A DNA stretch of 64,000 bases from Amycolatopsis saalfeldensis (GTDB lineage: Bacteria; Actinomycetota; Actinomycetes; Mycobacteriales; Pseudonocardiaceae). Location: assembly GCF_900110575.1 (NCBI RefSeq), contig NZ_FOEF01000008.1, positions 1-64,000 on the forward strand, read 5' to 3'. Below are positions 41,104 through 49,263 of the stretch, in pieces. Position numbers and translations under genes: made by a program. A model generated the notes under the pieces. That model made no database searches and had not been told where the DNA came from. It was given only the letters and a program-made list of their open reading frames with translations. Positions within the stretch are counted from its first letter, which is position 1, and every line of letters starts with the position of its first letter.

Positions 41104-42564
41104 ATGTCGACCTTTCGAAGGCACCAGCTGCTGACCGGGGCGACCGTCATCGATGGTCTTTCCGACAACGGTGTTGCCGGCCAGGCCGTCCTGATCGGCG
41201 ACGGCCGGATCGCGGCGATCGGCCGGCCGGACGAGATTTCGGTCCCCGCGGACGTCGACACCGTCGACTTCAGCGGGAAGTACCTCATTCCAGGGCTGCT
41301 GAACGCGAATGTGCACCTGCTGATGAGCGTTGTCCTCGAAACCCTCGTCCGGTACGAGGACCGGTACGAGGACCTGATCATCGAGGCCGCCCAGATCGCG
41401 CTGAAGAGCGGCCTGACGACGGTGTTCGACACCTGGGGGCCGCGTCGTCCGCTCATGTCCGTCCGCGACCGGATCGACCGGGGCGAGGTCGTGGGCAGCC
41501 GCATTCGCTGTGCCGGCAACATCATCGGGTTCGACGGGCCGTTCTCCGGTGATTTCGACGCGAGGATCAACGGGATCGGCAGCTCCTACTTCGTCGACCG
41601 GGTCAACGCGATGTGGGTGGAGAACACCGGGCGGCACCTGATGTGGCTGACGCCCGAGATGGTCGGCGAGGAGGTTCGGGAGCACATCGGGCGCGGCATC
41701 GATTTCGTCAAGTTCGCGTCGAACGAGCACGGCGCGACCTCGGCCGGGGCGTTCCTCCAGTTCTCGGAGCGCACCCAGCGGGTGATCGTCGAAGAAGCCC
41801 ATCGGGCCGGGCTGACCGCGCAATCGCACACCTCGTCGGTCGAGGGCCTCCGGCTCTCGCTCGAGGCGGGCTGTGACCTCATCCAGCACTGCAACGTGAC
41901 GGGGCCCACCGAAATCCCGAAGGCGACGCTCGAGGAGTTCGTGGAGCGAGGCTGTGGCGCCGTCCTCTTCCCGTTGACCGACAAGGGGCTCTCGATCCTG
42001 AAGGAGTCGATCTCGGACACCGAATGGACGATGTGGAAGGCCGCCGACGCCAATTGCCGCAACCTCGTCGAATCCGGCGCCACGATCCTGATGGCCAACG
42101 ACGGTGGGATCTTCGCGCCGGAGGTCATGCGGGAGCCGATGGTCAAGAACACCTGGAACGGGCTGCCCGAAGGCGAAGCCCTCGGACGGCTGGCGACAGG
42201 TCATTTCACCTGGCTGCGGGCAATGGAGGAAAAGGGCATGCCGCCGATCGACCTGCTTCGTGCGGCGACGCGCAACATCGCCGAGGCCTATCACGTCGAC
42301 GACGATTTCGGCACGCTCGAGGCCGGCAAGGTCGCCGACCTGGTGGTGCTCGACCGGGACCCGTTGTCGGGCGCCGAGAACTACCAGAGCATCCACGCGG
42401 TCATCAAAGGCGGCGAACGGGTTGATCTCGACGCGCTTCCGGAGCGGCCGTTGCTGACCGCGGAGCTTCCCGGCCCGATCGAGGAGGAGAGCCGGTTCAA
42501 ACGAGCTCTTCACCATGGTGCGCGGTTGCCGGCCTGCCCGTCCTGTCTGCCCGGATCGCAGTGA
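41104..42564 (+). CDS. Amidohydrolase family protein with altered metal site
   Basis: A 486-residue protein of the imidazolonepropionase/prolidase-like amidohydrolase family. The metal motif that normally reads HxH is NANVH here (Asn69, His71). Other ligands are in place: the Lys of GIDFVKFASN, His of AQSHTSS, His of LIQHCNV and the catalytic Asp of MANDGG. The C-terminal composite strand domain carries GTLEAGKVADLVVLD. It likely hydrolyses a cyclic amide or a dipeptide. ATG 41104 has GAGGGAG upstream. It is the first gene of a cluster with a PucR regulator, a dipeptidase and amino-acid oxidation genes. Confidence 0.88.
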   Translation: MSTFRRHQLLTGATVIDGLSDNGVAGQAVLIGDGRIAAIGRPDEISVPADVDTVDFSGKYLIPGLLNANVHLLMSVVLETLVRYEDRYEDLIIEAAQIALKSGLTTVFDTWGPRRPLMSVRDRIDRGEVVGSRIRCAGNIIGFDGPFSGDFDARINGIGSSYFVDRVNAMWVENTGRHLMWLTPEMVGEEVREHIGRGIDFVKFASNEHGATSAGAFLQFSERTQRVIVEEAHRAGLTAQSHTSSVEGLRLSLEAGCDLIQHCNVTGPTEIPKATLEEFVERGCGAVLFPLTDKGLSILKESISDTEWTMWKAADANCRNLVESGATILMANDGGIFAPEVMREPMVKNTWNGLPEGEALGRLATGHFTWLRAMEEKGMPPIDLLRAATRNIAEAYHVDDDFGTLEAGKVADLVVLDRDPLSGAENYQSIHAVIKGGERVDLDALPERPLLTAELPGPIEEESRFKRALHHGARLPACPSCLPGSQ

Positions 42565-42589
42565 CGGTGGCCGGGTTACATTCACCTGC

Positions 42590-43813
42590 GTGAGCGAAGA
42601 CCTGCAGCGGGTGGTGGACACGCTGGCCCGGCAGTTGGGGCGGGCGGTCGCGGTCGACGACGTCCACTTCCGCCTGCTCGCCTACAGCACGCAGGCCGGT
42701 CTGATCGACGATATGCGAGCGCGGGTGGTGCTGACCCGCGAGGCCCCGCCGGAGGCTGTCGCGTGGTTGCAGCGTTTCCGGCTCCCCCGCGCGGACGGCC
42801 CGGTGCGCCTTCCCGCTTCCACGGAGCTCGACCTGCTGCCGCGGGTCGCGGTCCCGATCCGGTTCCAGGGCGTTCAGTTCGGCTACCTGTGGCTCATCGA
42901 TGCGGACGAGCCGGTGGACGACGCCGGGCTGGCGCTCGCCGTGGTCGCGGCCGACGAAGCTGCCGAGGTGCTGTTCCGCGAGCGGGTTCTCGGCGAGCTG
43001 CACGACGCCCGCGTCGGGGAGTTCCTCCGGGACCTGACGTCGGACGACCACGTGGCCCGCACCCTCGCTGCCGACGGGCTCGTCGAATCCGGCCTCTTCC
43101 CGGCGCGCGGTGGTGTCGTCGCCATCGTCGTCGCGCCATTGCCGGTGGCCGGTCGGGAGATCGACGAGGGTGACCGCCTGGCGCTAGGGGCGGCTCTGCG
43201 TGCGGCAGCCACCGCCGTGCCGGTCCGCGAGAGCATGGTCCTGATCCGCCCGGTCCACGGACTGCTCGTGGTGACCCAGCGCGCGATGGATCGAGTTCCC
43301 CGGCTCGCGGAGGACCTGTGCTCGTCGGCGGTGCAACGGCTGGGGCGCGCCGAACGCTGGCGGGCAGTGGTCGCCGGGGTCGGCCGTCCGGCCGCGCGGC
43401 TGGCCGACGCCGCGACCTCGTACCAGCAGGCCCTCGACGCGATCCGGGTCGCCGACGTCATCCCCGCGTTCCGGCCCGTCGCCCGCCACGACGCGCTGGG
43501 GATCTACGCCCTGCTGGCCGCCCAGCCGCGCGAGCAACTCCGCAGCATGGGGGTGGCACAGGCGATCACCGCGCTCGTCGACGCCGATCCCGCGCTCCTC
43601 GTCACCGCGGAGACCTTCCTCGACAGCGCGGGTGACTCCCGCGCGGTCGCCGATCGCCTCGGTGTGCACCGCGCGACGATCTACCACCGGCTCCGTCGCA
43701 TCGAAGAGCTCACCGGCTTCGACCTGAGCGACGGGGAACGCCGTCTGGTGCTGCATCTCGGCATCAAGGCGGCGAGACTCCTCGGCGACACCGATGCGAC
43801 AGGTGTCGAATAG
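42590..43813 (+). CDS. PucR/CdaR-type transcriptional regulator
   Basis: A 407-residue regulator. The first part is an effector region, the middle a GGDEF-like CdaR domain (RPVHGLLVVTQRAMDRVP, RWRAVVAGVGRPAARLADA). The C-terminal PucR helix-turn-helix reads ADRLGVHRATIYHRLRRIEE. Such proteins activate purine, proline, sugar-acid or amino-acid catabolic operons. It sits inside the cluster between the amidohydrolase and the dipeptidase. Palindromes lie before both flanking units, the second overlapping its own 3' end. GTG 42590 is the only reasonable start; it has no ribosome binding site. Confidence 0.9.
   Translation: MSEDLQRVVDTLARQLGRAVAVDDVHFRLLAYSTQAGLIDDMRARVVLTREAPPEAVAWLQRFRLPRADGPVRLPASTELDLLPRVAVPIRFQGVQFGYLWLIDADEPVDDAGLALAVVAADEAAEVLFRERVLGELHDARVGEFLRDLTSDDHVARTLAADGLVESGLFPARGGVVAIVVAPLPVAGREIDEGDRLALGAALRAAATAVPVRESMVLIRPVHGLLVVTQRAMDRVPRLAEDLCSSAVQRLGRAERWRAVVAGVGRPAARLADAATSYQQALDAIRVADVIPAFRPVARHDALGIYALLAAQPREQLRSMGVAQAITALVDADPALLVTAETFLDSAGDSRAVADRLGVHRATIYHRLRRIEELTGFDLSDGERRLVLHLGIKAARLLGDTDATGVE
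43794..43811. promoter_or_regulatory. Operator-like palindrome, site 2 (CGACA-N2-TGTCG)
   Basis: CGACA (43797-43801), GG, TGTCG (43804-43808) lie within the same 18-base context as site 1 at 40988. The last codons and stop of the PucR gene are inside it. It is about 67 bases upstream of the dipeptidase start. Confidence 0.55.
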
Positions 43814-43877
43814 GGATCATTTGCGGCGCAACAGTTTGCGCATCCGAACGGGCGTGGTCGTCAATACACTCGCCGGT

Positions 43878-44909
43878 ATGACTCTGCACCAGGACGCCGT
43901 GGTCGTGGACTGCCACAACGACCTCATCCTGCTGGTCGACCACTTCGACCAGCGGGACCAGCCCGGTCACTTCAGGGACTTCTGGCTCCCCGAACTGCGG
44001 GCCGGGGGCGTTGACGTCCAGATCCTGCCGATCTGCCTCGAACAGGCCTTCCAGTCCGAGGGCGGCCTGCGGCGGACCCTGTTGCTCGTCGAGCGCATCC
44101 ACCGTCTCGCCGCCGAGCACAGTGACGACGTGGCGGTGTGCCTGACCGGCGCCGAGATCGACGCGGCGGTCTCCGCCGGCAAGATCGCGCTGGTCATCGC
44201 GCTCGAGGGAGCGCACGGGGTCGGCCAGGACGTCGCGCTCGTCCGCACTTTTCACCGGGTGGGCGTGCGGGTCGTGTCCATGGCCCACTTCGGCCGCACG
44301 TTCCTCGCCGACGGCAGTGGCCTCGACTCGACTTCACGCGGCCGCCTCACCCCGCAAGGCATCGAGGCCCTGCGTGAGATGGAGGCCCTCGGCATCGTCT
44401 TCGACATCAGCCACCTCGGCCTCGGCGGGGTCGAGGACGTGCTCGAACTCGCCACCAGGCCGTTTCTCGCGACCCACTCGGCCTGCCTCGGCATCACCGA
44501 CATCCACCGCAACCTCCACGACGACCACATCAAGCAGATCGCGCGGCTCGGCGGCGTCATCGGGGTGGCCGCGGCGATCCCGTTCTTCATCGACCCCCGG
44601 CACCCCACGGCCGACCGCGTCGTCGACCACATCGAGCGGATCGTCGAGCTGGCGGGCATCGACCACGTCGGGCTCGGCCCCGACTTCATCGACGACTACT
44701 ACCAGCAGGTCTTCGGCGGGTTGATCCTCCCGCCCGGTTTCGAGGCCACCACCGCGCACGCCGAGGTCGCCCGTCCGTCGGATCTGCCGAAGATCACCGA
44801 AGCACTGGTTCGGCGCGGATTCGCCGAGTCCGACATCCGGAAGATCCTGGGCGGCAACGTGTTGCGAGTCCTCCGGGAGGTCATGACATCCGGCGCCTGG
44901 CATGGCTGA
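43878..44909 (+). CDS. Membrane dipeptidase family (M19) peptidase
   Basis: A 343-residue peptidase of the renal dipeptidase family. The zinc motif HxD is DCHNDL (His13, Asp15). The bridging Glu lies in VIALEGAHG, and the other His ligands are in DISHLG and ATHSACLG. Members cleave dipeptides, including those with a C-terminal D-residue. There is no signal peptide, so it acts in the cytoplasm. It starts an overlapping run of genes: an 8-base overlap with the oxidoreductase downstream, then RidA. That grouping points to cleaving dipeptides and oxidising a released amino acid. Confidence 0.92.
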   Translation: MTLHQDAVVVDCHNDLILLVDHFDQRDQPGHFRDFWLPELRAGGVDVQILPICLEQAFQSEGGLRRTLLLVERIHRLAAEHSDDVAVCLTGAEIDAAVSAGKIALVIALEGAHGVGQDVALVRTFHRVGVRVVSMAHFGRTFLADGSGLDSTSRGRLTPQGIEALREMEALGIVFDISHLGLGGVEDVLELATRPFLATHSACLGITDIHRNLHDDHIKQIARLGGVIGVAAAIPFFIDPRHPTADRVVDHIERIVELAGIDHVGLGPDFIDDYYQQVFGGLILPPGFEATTAHAEVARPSDLPKITEALVRRGFAESDIRKILGGNVLRVLREVMTSGAWHG

Positions 44910-46182
44910 AGGCGAGCGGGTCGTCATCGTCGGCGGTGGCGCCATCGGCCTCGCGACGGGCTACTTCCTGCAGCGCGCGGGTGCCGAGGTCGTTGTGCTG
45001 GAACGCGGCCACGTCGGCGACGCTGCCTCGCGGGGCAACGCCGGCTGGGTCACGCCGATGCTGTCCGCGCCCATCCCGGCGCCGTGGATCCGGCGGTACG
45101 CGCTGCGCAACATCGCCAAGCGGAGCTCGCCGTTGTTCATCCCGCCCCGGCCCGACCCGGCCCTGGCGCTGTGGCTGTGGCGCTTCTGGCGGTACTGCAA
45201 CCCCCGCGACCACGGGGCAGGGCTCGCGGCGATGGCGGAGCTCAACCGCAGGACGATGCCGCTGTTCGACGAACTCCGCGAAGACGGGGTGGAGTTCGAC
45301 ATGTGGCAGAAGGGCTTGCTGTTCGCCTTCCTGAGCGAACGGGGCGCGGCGCACGAACTCGCGTCGCTGCGCGAAATGGCGAAGTTCGGCTACGCGGTTC
45401 CCCACGTCCCGCTCGACTCGTCCGCCTTGCGGCAGCTCGAGCCGGCTCTCTCTCCGCGCGTGTCGGCCGGCTTCCTGCTCACCGACGAACGGCACGTGGA
45501 CCCGCAGACGCTCACCCGCGGCCTGGCCGACCGGCTGCGCGAAGGCGGCGCGGTCATCCGTGAGCGCCTGGAAGTCACGGGTTTCGAGACCCGCGGCGAC
45601 CGGGTCGTCGCCGCGATCTCCCACGGGGAACGCATCGAAGCCGACCGGGTCCTGCTCGCCGCCGGGGCGTGGACGAGGCCGCTGGCCCGCAAGCTGGGAG
45701 TGGACGTGCCGGTCCAAGGGGCCAAGGGATACAGCTTCACGGTGCGGACGCCGTCCCCGCCGTCCCACCCCCTGTACTTCGGCGAGGCGAAGGTCGGGGC
45801 CAGCTCGTTCCAGGACGGCCGTACCCGCATCGCCGGGACCATGGAGCTCAGCGGTCTGAACGAACGGATCCGCCAGGGCCGGGTCGGATCGATCGCCGAA
45901 CAGGCGCGGACCTACCTGGGCGACTGGGCCGGCGGGCCGATCGAGGACGTCTGGGCCGGGATGCGCCCACTCACCTACGACGGTCTCCCCGTGATCGGCG
46001 GATCGGGCCGCTACGCCAACGTCTACGTGTCCACCGGGCACGCGATGCTCGGCATCACCCTCGCGCCGGCCGCCGGTGAGACGCTCGCCGAGCTGATCCT
46101 CACGGGCCAGGCCCCCGGCGTCCTGCGCCCGTTCAGCCCCCGGCGATTTCGTAACCGTCGGAAGGACGGCGATGAGCGCTGA
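44902..46182 (+). CDS. D-amino-acid dehydrogenase-like FAD oxidoreductase (DadA-like)
   Basis: A 426-residue DAO-superfamily flavoprotein. The FAD motif VIVGGGAIGLATGYFLQRAG is at the N-terminus, followed by ASRGNAGWVTPM, the substrate-domain element PVQGAKGYSFTV, and the C-terminal GMRPLTYDGLPVIGGSGRY and STGHAMLGITLAPAAG, all DadA-like. It would oxidise a D-amino acid to the imino acid, passing electrons to the respiratory chain. It overlaps the dipeptidase upstream (8 bases) and RidA downstream (11 bases). L-proline/hydroxyproline or sarcosine oxidation are alternatives. Confidence 0.9.
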   Translation: MAEGERVVIVGGGAIGLATGYFLQRAGAEVVVLERGHVGDAASRGNAGWVTPMLSAPIPAPWIRRYALRNIAKRSSPLFIPPRPDPALALWLWRFWRYCNPRDHGAGLAAMAELNRRTMPLFDELREDGVEFDMWQKGLLFAFLSERGAAHELASLREMAKFGYAVPHVPLDSSALRQLEPALSPRVSAGFLLTDERHVDPQTLTRGLADRLREGGAVIRERLEVTGFETRGDRVVAAISHGERIEADRVLLAAGAWTRPLARKLGVDVPVQGAKGYSFTVRTPSPPSHPLYFGEAKVGASSFQDGRTRIAGTMELSGLNERIRQGRVGSIAEQARTYLGDWAGGPIEDVWAGMRPLTYDGLPVIGGSGRYANVYVSTGHAMLGITLAPAAGETLAELILTGQAPGVLRPFSPRRFRNRRKDGDER

Positions 46183-46567
46183 CCTGATCCGCGTCGGAAA
46201 CGCGTTGGACTACGGGAACCTGCCTCTTTCGGCCGCCGCCCGCATCGGCGGGACCGTGCACACCGCCGGCGTCCTGCCGATCGACCCGTCCACCGGCGAG
46301 GTGGCCGGCGAGACGATCGAGGAGCAGGCGCGGATCGCCCTGACGAACCTGGACACCGTCCTGCGAAGCGCGGGCTCATCGCTGGACCGGGTCGGGGTCG
46401 TGCGCGTCTACCTGGCCGACATCGTGGCCGATCTCGAAGGATTCAACAGCGTCTACGCGGTGTTCTTCGCCCGCCACCACCCGGCCCGCTACGCGCTGGG
46501 GGTCACTCTCGCCTTTCCCAGCCTGAAGGTCGAACTCCAAGCGGTCGCCTCCTGCGGCCCCTCCTGA
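46172..46567 (+). CDS. RidA family enamine/imine deaminase
   Basis: A 131-residue YjgF/RidA protein: VHTAGVLPIDPSTGEV, EEQARIALTNLDTVLRSAG, RVGVVRVYLADI, then HPARYALGVTLAFPSLKVEL with the conserved Arg that binds the carboxylate. RidA hydrolyses the reactive imine released by amino-acid oxidation, which fits its overlap with the DadA-like gene. It is a trimeric cytosolic protein. Confidence 0.92.
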   Translation: MSADLIRVGNALDYGNLPLSAAARIGGTVHTAGVLPIDPSTGEVAGETIEEQARIALTNLDTVLRSAGSSLDRVGVVRVYLADIVADLEGFNSVYAVFFARHHPARYALGVTLAFPSLKVELQAVASCGPS

Positions 46568-46583
46568 TTCGGAACGGAAACCC

Positions 46584-48002
46584 ATGACAGCTCTGCATTC
46601 CCTGCGCGACCGGATCGCCGGCATCCTCGACGGCCAGTCGCCGGCGGGCGGTGTCGCCGGGGCGGTGATCGGTGTCGCGGTGGGCGGCGACCAGTTCTCC
46701 CTGGCGCACGGTTGCGCGAACCTCAACACGGGGCAGGAGTTCTCGACGGACACCGGCTGGCTGCTCGGCTCGGTCACCAAGGTGCTGACCACAACGCTGC
46801 TGCTGCGCCTGGTGGACGCCGGCCTGGTCGACCTGGACGCGCCCGCTCGCCGTTACCTCCCCGAGTTCACCCTCGCCGACGCGGATGCGGCCGAGGCCAT
46901 CACCGTGCGGATGCTGGTCAACCACACCAACGGCATCGACGCCGACGAGCTGATGCCCTCGGCGGTGCGGGGACGGGACGCGACCCGCTCGTACGTCCAG
47001 GAGCTGGCCGGCTTCGGCTGTGTCTTCGAGCCCGGTGCCGGCGTGCACTACTCAAACCCCGGGTTCGTCCTCGCCGCGCGGATCATCGAGACCTGCACGG
47101 GATTGCCGTACGAGCGGGCGATCCAGGCCGAGCTCTTCGACGTGTGCGGCATGGCCGATGCCACCGCGGTGCAGACCCAGGCATTCCTGCGCCCCACCGC
47201 GATCGGCGCGTTCTCCTCCGACGAGCCCGGAAAACTGCGGGCGACGACGCTGTTCAGCCTGCCGGAGTCCGCCGCCGGTGCCGGCGGGACGCCGATCGTG
47301 ACCGTCGCCGACATGATCGCGTTCGGCCGGATGCACCTGGCCGGTGGCCTGGCCCCCGACGGCCGGCGGGTGCTGTCGGAAGAGCTGGTGGTCCGGATGC
47401 GGACCGAGAGCGTCGACCTCGGACTGCCGCAGACACCGCCGATGGGGCTCGGCTGGTGGCTGGACCCCATCGCCGGAACGACCGCGGCCTGGCACGGCGG
47501 CGGGTCTCCGGGAGGCACGTCGAGCTTCTGCATCGTCCCGGAGCACGACGCCGTCATCGTCACCTTTGTCAGCGGCCCCAACAGTTTGCTCAACGACACG
47601 CTGCACACCAGCGTGATCGAGCACCTCACCGCACGGCCGGCCACACCACCGTTCACCCCGGCCCCGGCCTCGGCCGGCCCGGAAATGGCCGGCGAGTACG
47701 CCGCCTTCCACCGGTCCATGCGCACCAGCGTCCACGACGGCGACCTGCTCGTGCGGACGACCATCCCGCCCTACACCGCCGACCCCGACCTGGACCCCAT
47801 CCTGGCGGAGTACGGAGTGCCCAGTTCGTCGACGGCCACCTACACCGCCGTCGCGCCCGGGCTGTTCCTGCCCGACGGCATGGACCCCCGGGACACCAAC
47901 GGTTTCTACGGCCGCATCAGGCTACTGGCCGACCTCCCCGCCGCGCCCGGGCGGCCCCGCGGCATCCACACCGGACTCCGTTTCATCCCCAAGGTCGGGT
48001 GA
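46584..48002 (+). CDS. Serine hydrolase, beta-lactamase class C / D-aminopeptidase-like
   Basis: A 472-residue penicillin-binding-fold hydrolase. Ser63 of SVTK is the nucleophile motif (SxxK). The YxN motif is in HYSNPGF, and the third motif is WHGGGSPGG. A C-terminal lipocalin-like extension follows. There is no signal peptide, so it is cytoplasmic, unlike true beta-lactamases. It resembles D-aminopeptidases and esterases of this family. Seventeen bases separate it from RidA, so it belongs to the dipeptidase/oxidase operon and may open D-residue-containing peptides or amides. Confidence 0.88.
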   Translation: MTALHSLRDRIAGILDGQSPAGGVAGAVIGVAVGGDQFSLAHGCANLNTGQEFSTDTGWLLGSVTKVLTTTLLLRLVDAGLVDLDAPARRYLPEFTLADADAAEAITVRMLVNHTNGIDADELMPSAVRGRDATRSYVQELAGFGCVFEPGAGVHYSNPGFVLAARIIETCTGLPYERAIQAELFDVCGMADATAVQTQAFLRPTAIGAFSSDEPGKLRATTLFSLPESAAGAGGTPIVTVADMIAFGRMHLAGGLAPDGRRVLSEELVVRMRTESVDLGLPQTPPMGLGWWLDPIAGTTAAWHGGGSPGGTSSFCIVPEHDAVIVTFVSGPNSLLNDTLHTSVIEHLTARPATPPFTPAPASAGPEMAGEYAAFHRSMRTSVHDGDLLVRTTIPPYTADPDLDPILAEYGVPSSSTATYTAVAPGLFLPDGMDPRDTNGFYGRIRLLADLPAAPGRPRGIHTGLRFIPKVG

Positions 48003-48009
48003 GTGCGGG

Positions 48010-48824
48010 TCAGCCCAGGTAGAAACCCACCTGCGAATCGACCAGCGACGAAAGGGAAAGCAGGCAGGCCACCAGGGTGATCGCGGCCGTGGTGAACCAG
48101 GTCGGACGCAGTTTCGGGACGCCAGCGCCGGCGCGGCGAGCACCGTGAGGATCCCGGCGATGCCCGCGGTCGGCAGGATGAACGCCCACTGGATCGTGAA
48201 CACGAGGATCGCGGCGCCGGCGAGACCGGGCAGCCACCGTCCGATGTGGACCGTGTTCGGGTGGGAGATCGCCGCCACAGCAGCGATTGTCGTGAGCTGA
48301 AGAACGAGAGTGCCCACCAGGGTCAGCGTGGGAAAGTCGAAGAGCCGCACCACGGTGCCCACCGTCGCGAGGGCGGAGAACGTGGTGGCCCAGGTCCGGC
48401 TTCCGGCCATCAGGGCGAGGAACGCCGGGAGCCACAGCAGCGCGGTGATCAGGGTGAGCGTGGGCGGGGTGCGCACGAGGTCCGGCGGCCAGGTCAGCCG
48501 GAGGATGCCCTGGATCAGGGCCAGTGAGGCTTGAAAAGTGGCGCTCACCAGCGCGAACCGGCGTACGACGTCGCTGGCGATGACGTAGCGGCGAGGGCGG
48601 CCCTCGGTGCCCTCGCCGATGCGGAGGCGGACGGCGAGCGACAGGACGCTTGTGGCCTCGGCGAGGCCGGGTCGGCCGTATTCGTGGTCGAACTCCGGGT
48701 CTTCGCTGGTCCGGTCGGTCGTTTCGAGGAAGGTGGCGACCATGTCGTCCTCCCAGCGGTTCCGGTAGTAGGCCGGGAGCACGCGCAGCAGGCGGCGGTA
48801 GCGGGTTTCCAGCGCGGTGGTCAT
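48010..48824 (-). pseudogene. Membrane protein gene with a frameshift near its 3' end
   Basis: ATG 48824 starts a protein of at least 230 residues: a cytoplasmic N-terminus YRRLLRVLPAYYRNRWEDDM, then several membrane helices (FQASLALIQGILRLT, LITALLWLPAFLALMAG, and others). After LTVLAAPALAS the frame runs into Arg/Pro-rich nonsense. The next frame continues KLRPTWFTTAAITLVACLLS with a last helix to a stop at 48010. One base seems missing around 48114-48120. It lies 2 bases downstream of a PadR gene. Such PadR plus membrane-protein pairs are common and self-regulated. A sequencing error is possible. It is convergent with the serine hydrolase, 7 bases away. Confidence 0.7.
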
Positions 48825-48826
48825 GG

Positions 48827-49156
48827 TCAGCCCTCCCCGGTCAGGCCCAGCCGGTGGTGCGCGATGCGGGCGTTGGCGGCTTGGCGCTGGGCCTCGCGGG
48901 TCAGGGCGAGCCGCCCGTCCTGGCTGAGGCGGTAGTAGCGGCGCAGGCGGCCGTTGGCCACCTCCTCGCGGTCCGGTTCGACGAGGCCCTCGGCGGCCAG
49001 GCGGTCCAGGACGCCGTAGAGGGTGCCGACCCGCAGTTCGAGCCGGTTTTCGGTGAGGGCGGCGACCTCGCCGACGATGCCGTAACCATGTCTCGGCTCG
49101 TCGATGAGCGCGGTCAGGATGTAAAAGGCCTGCTCGGTCATGGTGCGAGGGGACAT
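48827..49156 (-). CDS. PadR family transcriptional regulator
   Basis: A 109-residue PadR regulator: EQAFYILTALIDEPRHGYGI, a winged helix with RVGTLYGVLDRLAAEGLVE, then RRYYRLSQDGRLAL. PadR proteins usually repress their own operon and an adjoining membrane protein or transporter gene, here the frameshifted gene 2 bases downstream. A perfect AT-rich palindrome lies 10 bases upstream of ATG 49156 and overlaps the expected promoter. An internal ATG at 49141 is an alternative start. Confidence 0.93.
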   Translation of the reverse strand: MSPRTMTEQAFYILTALIDEPRHGYGIVGEVAALTENRLELRVGTLYGVLDRLAAEGLVEPDREEVANGRLRRYYRLSQDGRLALTREAQRQAANARIAHHRLGLTGEG

Positions 49157-49165
49157 GCCGCCACC

Positions 49166-49190
49166 ATATATCGTTTAGCGATATATATCG
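49166..49190 (-). promoter_or_regulatory. AT-rich palindrome at the padR start, probable operator
   Basis: ATATATCG (49166-49173), N5, CGATATAT (49179-49186), with a second overlapping palindrome CGATATATATCG (49179-49190). It is the most AT-rich spot in the region and sits where the padR promoter should be. Confidence 0.6.
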
Positions 49191-49214
49191 CGGCGGTTCG
49201 CCGAGATGAGTGAA

Positions 49215-49261
49215 CGTCAACCCGTGGTTGACGACAACAGATCGTCAACCTAAAGTTGACG
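49215..49261 (+). promoter_or_regulatory. Promoter with two CGTCAAC-N5-GTTGACG operators, leaderless start
   Basis: Two identical-arm palindromes lie at 49215-49233 and 49243-49261, centres 28 bp apart. A consensus-like promoter is built into them: TTGACG (49228-49233), 17-base spacer, TAAAGT (49251-49256). The ATG at 49264 lies 7 bases past the -10, so the mRNA is predicted to be leaderless. The second palindrome would cover the -10 and the first the -35. Confidence 0.65.
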
Positions 49262-49263
49262 AC

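Noticed and set aside
36778..42621. A 1947-codon open frame on the minus strand
   Set aside because: It is an antisense shadow of at least six well-supported plus-strand genes. Its translation is Arg/His/Pro-rich with no domain, an effect of high GC codon bias.
46584..48002. True beta-lactamase resistance gene
   Set aside because: There is no signal peptide and it belongs to a catabolic operon; the SxxK/YxN motifs are shared with esterases and D-aminopeptidases.
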